From: Psychrobacillus sp042945595
GTDB taxonomy: Bacteria > Bacillota > Bacilli > Bacillales_A > Planococcaceae
Assembly: GCF_042945595.1 (NCBI RefSeq)
Contig: NZ_CP168493.1
Span: 3,162,001 to 3,226,000 of the forward strand
Direction: 5' to 3'
Length of the DNA stretch: 64,000 nt
The notes beneath the pieces were generated by a model. The model was not told where the DNA came from. It did no database searches and worked only from the letters and a program-made list of their open reading frames with translations. A program made the position numbers and the translations under genes. This document shows, in pieces, positions 62,516-64,000 of this stretch (positions are counted from its first letter, which is position 1; each line of letters begins with the position of its first letter).

Positions 62516-63054
62516 GAAAATAACTTTCCTTTCCTAACACTCTTCACCCAAAAGCCACCATGAATTGACTTCGGCTCGTATGCAATGATAAACACTTTTG
62601 GGTCAATTTCCTTTAACTTTGCATATAATTTCAATTCATATTTTCGTGGTGTTAGTATTTGGAGCGCAACTCTATTACCATCTAGCCCGTGGGCTATCCA
62701 ATCCGTCACACCATATCCTTCATTTCTTAATACTGTTGGCAGATCCGTATCGACATTGGTTGTTATAACATTGACCATAATATAACCTAGTGCCATTTTC
62801 TCTTCTATTTTCATTCCTATTATTACTCCAGTTCCATAACCAAGCGCATATGCAATTAGATTTTGAATCTCATTTAAGTTGTCCAAAACAAGCCCAAGAC
62901 CCACTATGTAAATAATGACCTCCACTGCACTTATCATGGCAGCAATATAACGAAATCCCTTTAATGTAAGGATCATACGTAATGTAAAGAAAGTAACGTA
63001 CACAATATTAATCGAAAATATGATTAAAACCATCAAGATTGCTGAAGAATCCAC
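62512..63054 (-). CDS. YebE-like membrane protein (UPF0316, DUF2179)
   Basis: About 180 aa. Three N-terminal hydrophobic helices (SINIVYVTFFTLRMILTLKG, FRYIAAMISAVEVIIYIVGL and the following segment ending GYGTGVIIGMKIEEKM) precede a soluble domain (TTNVDTDLPTVLRNEGYGVT and onward). GTG at 63054 follows GGGGTG; the frame reaches 63087, but the extension lacks a ribosome site. Function is unknown. It is coupled to the NETI gene. Confidence 0.82.
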   Translation of the reverse strand: MDSSAILMVLIIFSINIVYVTFFTLRMILTLKGFRYIAAMISAVEVIIYIVGLGLVLDNLNEIQNLIAYALGYGTGVIIGMKIEEKMALGYIMVNVITTNVDTDLPTVLRNEGYGVTDWIAHGLDGNRVALQILTPRKYELKLYAKLKEIDPKVFIIAYEPKSIHGGFWVKSVRKGKLFS

Positions 63055-63384
63055 TAAATACACCCCTTTTTGCCATGCGTTTGTCACTTATTATCGCACA
63101 CTCGGAAATATTTTCAACTATTTGAAGACGATCGAGGATAATTTTTTAAGTGATTGGGATTATTGCAGATTCAGTATCGTTCGATTTATTGGAAAAGTAC
63201 GGGAGAGGGTGACTAGTTTTGCTAAGAGAGCTATTAGTTTGTTCATAAAAGCAAGCATTTTTAGCATAAGAGTTACTAATTATTATGCTTAAGCAACCAC
63301 TACTCAATATAGGATTAAAGCAATTCAGAGGCAGATAATGGTCTCTTGAATTGTTATCCATAGTAAGTTAGAATATGGCACTTT
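63055..63384. other. Gene-free stretch
   Basis: About 330 bp upstream of yebE. Plus- and minus-strand frames here have no ribosome site and no family similarity. It probably holds the promoter of the yebE-NETI genes; no clear hexamers are seen. Confidence 0.45.
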
Positions 63385-63494
63385 GAGACTAATTGTGCTC
63401 TACCCGAGACTATTCCGCCCCAACTCGAGACCAGTTCCCTTGCGGACAAGACCAATTCATATATACCCGAGACCAAATCTCACAATTAAGAGTT
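63385..63494 (+). repeat. Degenerate tandem repeat with exact 21-bp period
   Basis: GAGAC-type cores start at 63385, 63406, 63427, 63448 (AAGAC) and 63469, each exactly 21 bases after the last, with a decayed sixth (GAGTT) at 63490. After the core, YAATT-like bases are partly conserved; the rest of each unit varies. Confidence 0.7.
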
Positions 63495-63532
63495 ATCTCT
63501 TTATGAGATAGGTCATTAATTTTACACAACAA

Positions 63533-63568
63533 AAAAAGTCGTTACCGATTACTCGGTAACGACTTTTT
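63533..63568 (-). terminator. rRNA operon terminator
   Basis: AAAAAGTCGTTACCG and CGGTAACGACTTTTT form a 15-bp perfect stem just after 5S rRNA, with a long U run on the minus strand. Confidence 0.9.
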
Positions 63569-63572
63569 ATAG

Positions 63573-63689
<117 letters not shown>

Positions 63690-63750
63690 CAATGAGTGCT
63701 TGTTCACTCAAAACTGAATAAAAGACATTGAAATATTCAAATTCATATTT

Positions 63751-64000
63751 GGTTAAGTCCTCGATCGATTAGTATTCGTCAGCTGCACATGTCGCCACGC
63801 TTCCACCCCGAACCTATCTACCTCATCGTCTTTGAGGGATCTTACTTACTTGCGTAATGGGAAATCTCATCTTGAGGGGGGCTTCGTGCTTAGATGCTTT
63901 CAGCACTTATCCCGTCCACACATAGCTACCCAGCGATGCTCTTGGCAGAACAACTGGTACACCAGCGGTGTGTCCATCCCGGTCCTCTCGTACTAAGGAC
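63751..64000 (-). rRNA. 23S ribosomal RNA, 3' end (partial)
   Basis: From the window end leftward the strand carries the 3' portion of 23S, including the sarcin-ricin-distal region GTCCTTAGTACGAGAGGACC at the edge and AGCACGAAGCCCCCC, ending near GACGAATACTAATCGATCGAGG. A 61-bp spacer separates it from 5S; no tRNA lies between. Confidence 0.93.

Noticed and set aside
63020..63292. Plus-strand frame upstream of the rRNA array
   Set aside because: It overlaps the yebE start on the other strand, lacks a ribosome site and has no known domain.
63385..63494. CRISPR array
   Set aside because: Repeats share only a few bases, the period is 21 bp with no spacer-repeat alternation, and no cas genes lie nearby.

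Overview
The window is low-GC Bacillales DNA, with strong AGGAGG ribosome sites and frequent GTG/TTG starts. It has the Bacillus purE-K-B-C-S-Q-L-F-M-N-H-D operon followed by yerA-yerB-yerC-pcrB-pcrA-ligA-camS-gatCAB, with dagK and rlmCD further on. The order, the cydABS genes and the HemAT receptor fit the Planococcaceae/Caryophanaceae side of the order (Psychrobacillus-like). That placement is inference; no 16S is in the window. Nearly everything runs on the minus strand, so the biological reading direction is right to left.

Layout from the left. 1-2.3 kb: a lysine riboswitch feeding an isochorismatase-like hydrolase and an APC permease cut by the window edge. 2.5-6.7 kb: a YgjP-type metalloprotease, an S9 oligopeptidase and small hypothetical genes. 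6.8-13.8 kb: a scarred accessory region with an M3 oligopeptidase, a PadR remnant, a GC-rich SDR-like gene lacking the YxxxK motif, a membrane-anchored protein, an unknown two-gene unit, a decayed IS4-type transposase, four copies of a palindromic GGTGCCAGGTTC repeat, and three short relics that look like the 3' end of an rlmCD-type gene. The intact rlmCD closes this region at 13.8 kb, which suggests repeated insertion and decay at the rlmCD 3' end.

13.8-21.3 kb: rlmCD, a small alarmone synthetase, a YjjG-type phosphatase, cydA-cydB-cydS with an extra 31-codon membrane ORF in front, dagK and a thioredoxin-like protein. 21.4-34.3 kb: a catabolic and transport island with an oligopeptide/nickel-type ABC transporter (binding protein, two permeases, two ATPases), a sensor-poor histidine kinase with an AraC-type response regulator and a polytopic membrane protein, two acetamidase/formamidase paralogues, an M42 aminopeptidase and a BPL_N amidotransferase-like protein. 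Together they look like import, sensing and breakdown of a peptide- or amide-like compound. 34.9-36.2 kb: the globin-coupled receptor HemAT.

36.3-49 kb: gatCAB, camS, ligA, pcrA (with a LexA-like box), pcrB, yerC, yerB and yerA. 49.2-62.3 kb: the complete twelve-gene purine operon, from two PurR boxes, a sigma-A promoter, a guanine-type purine riboswitch and a terminator through to purD. 62.3-63.1 kb: a NETI-motif protein and a YebE-like membrane protein. 63.4-64 kb: an exact 21-bp-period degenerate repeat array, an rRNA terminator, 5S rRNA and the 3' end of 23S rRNA.
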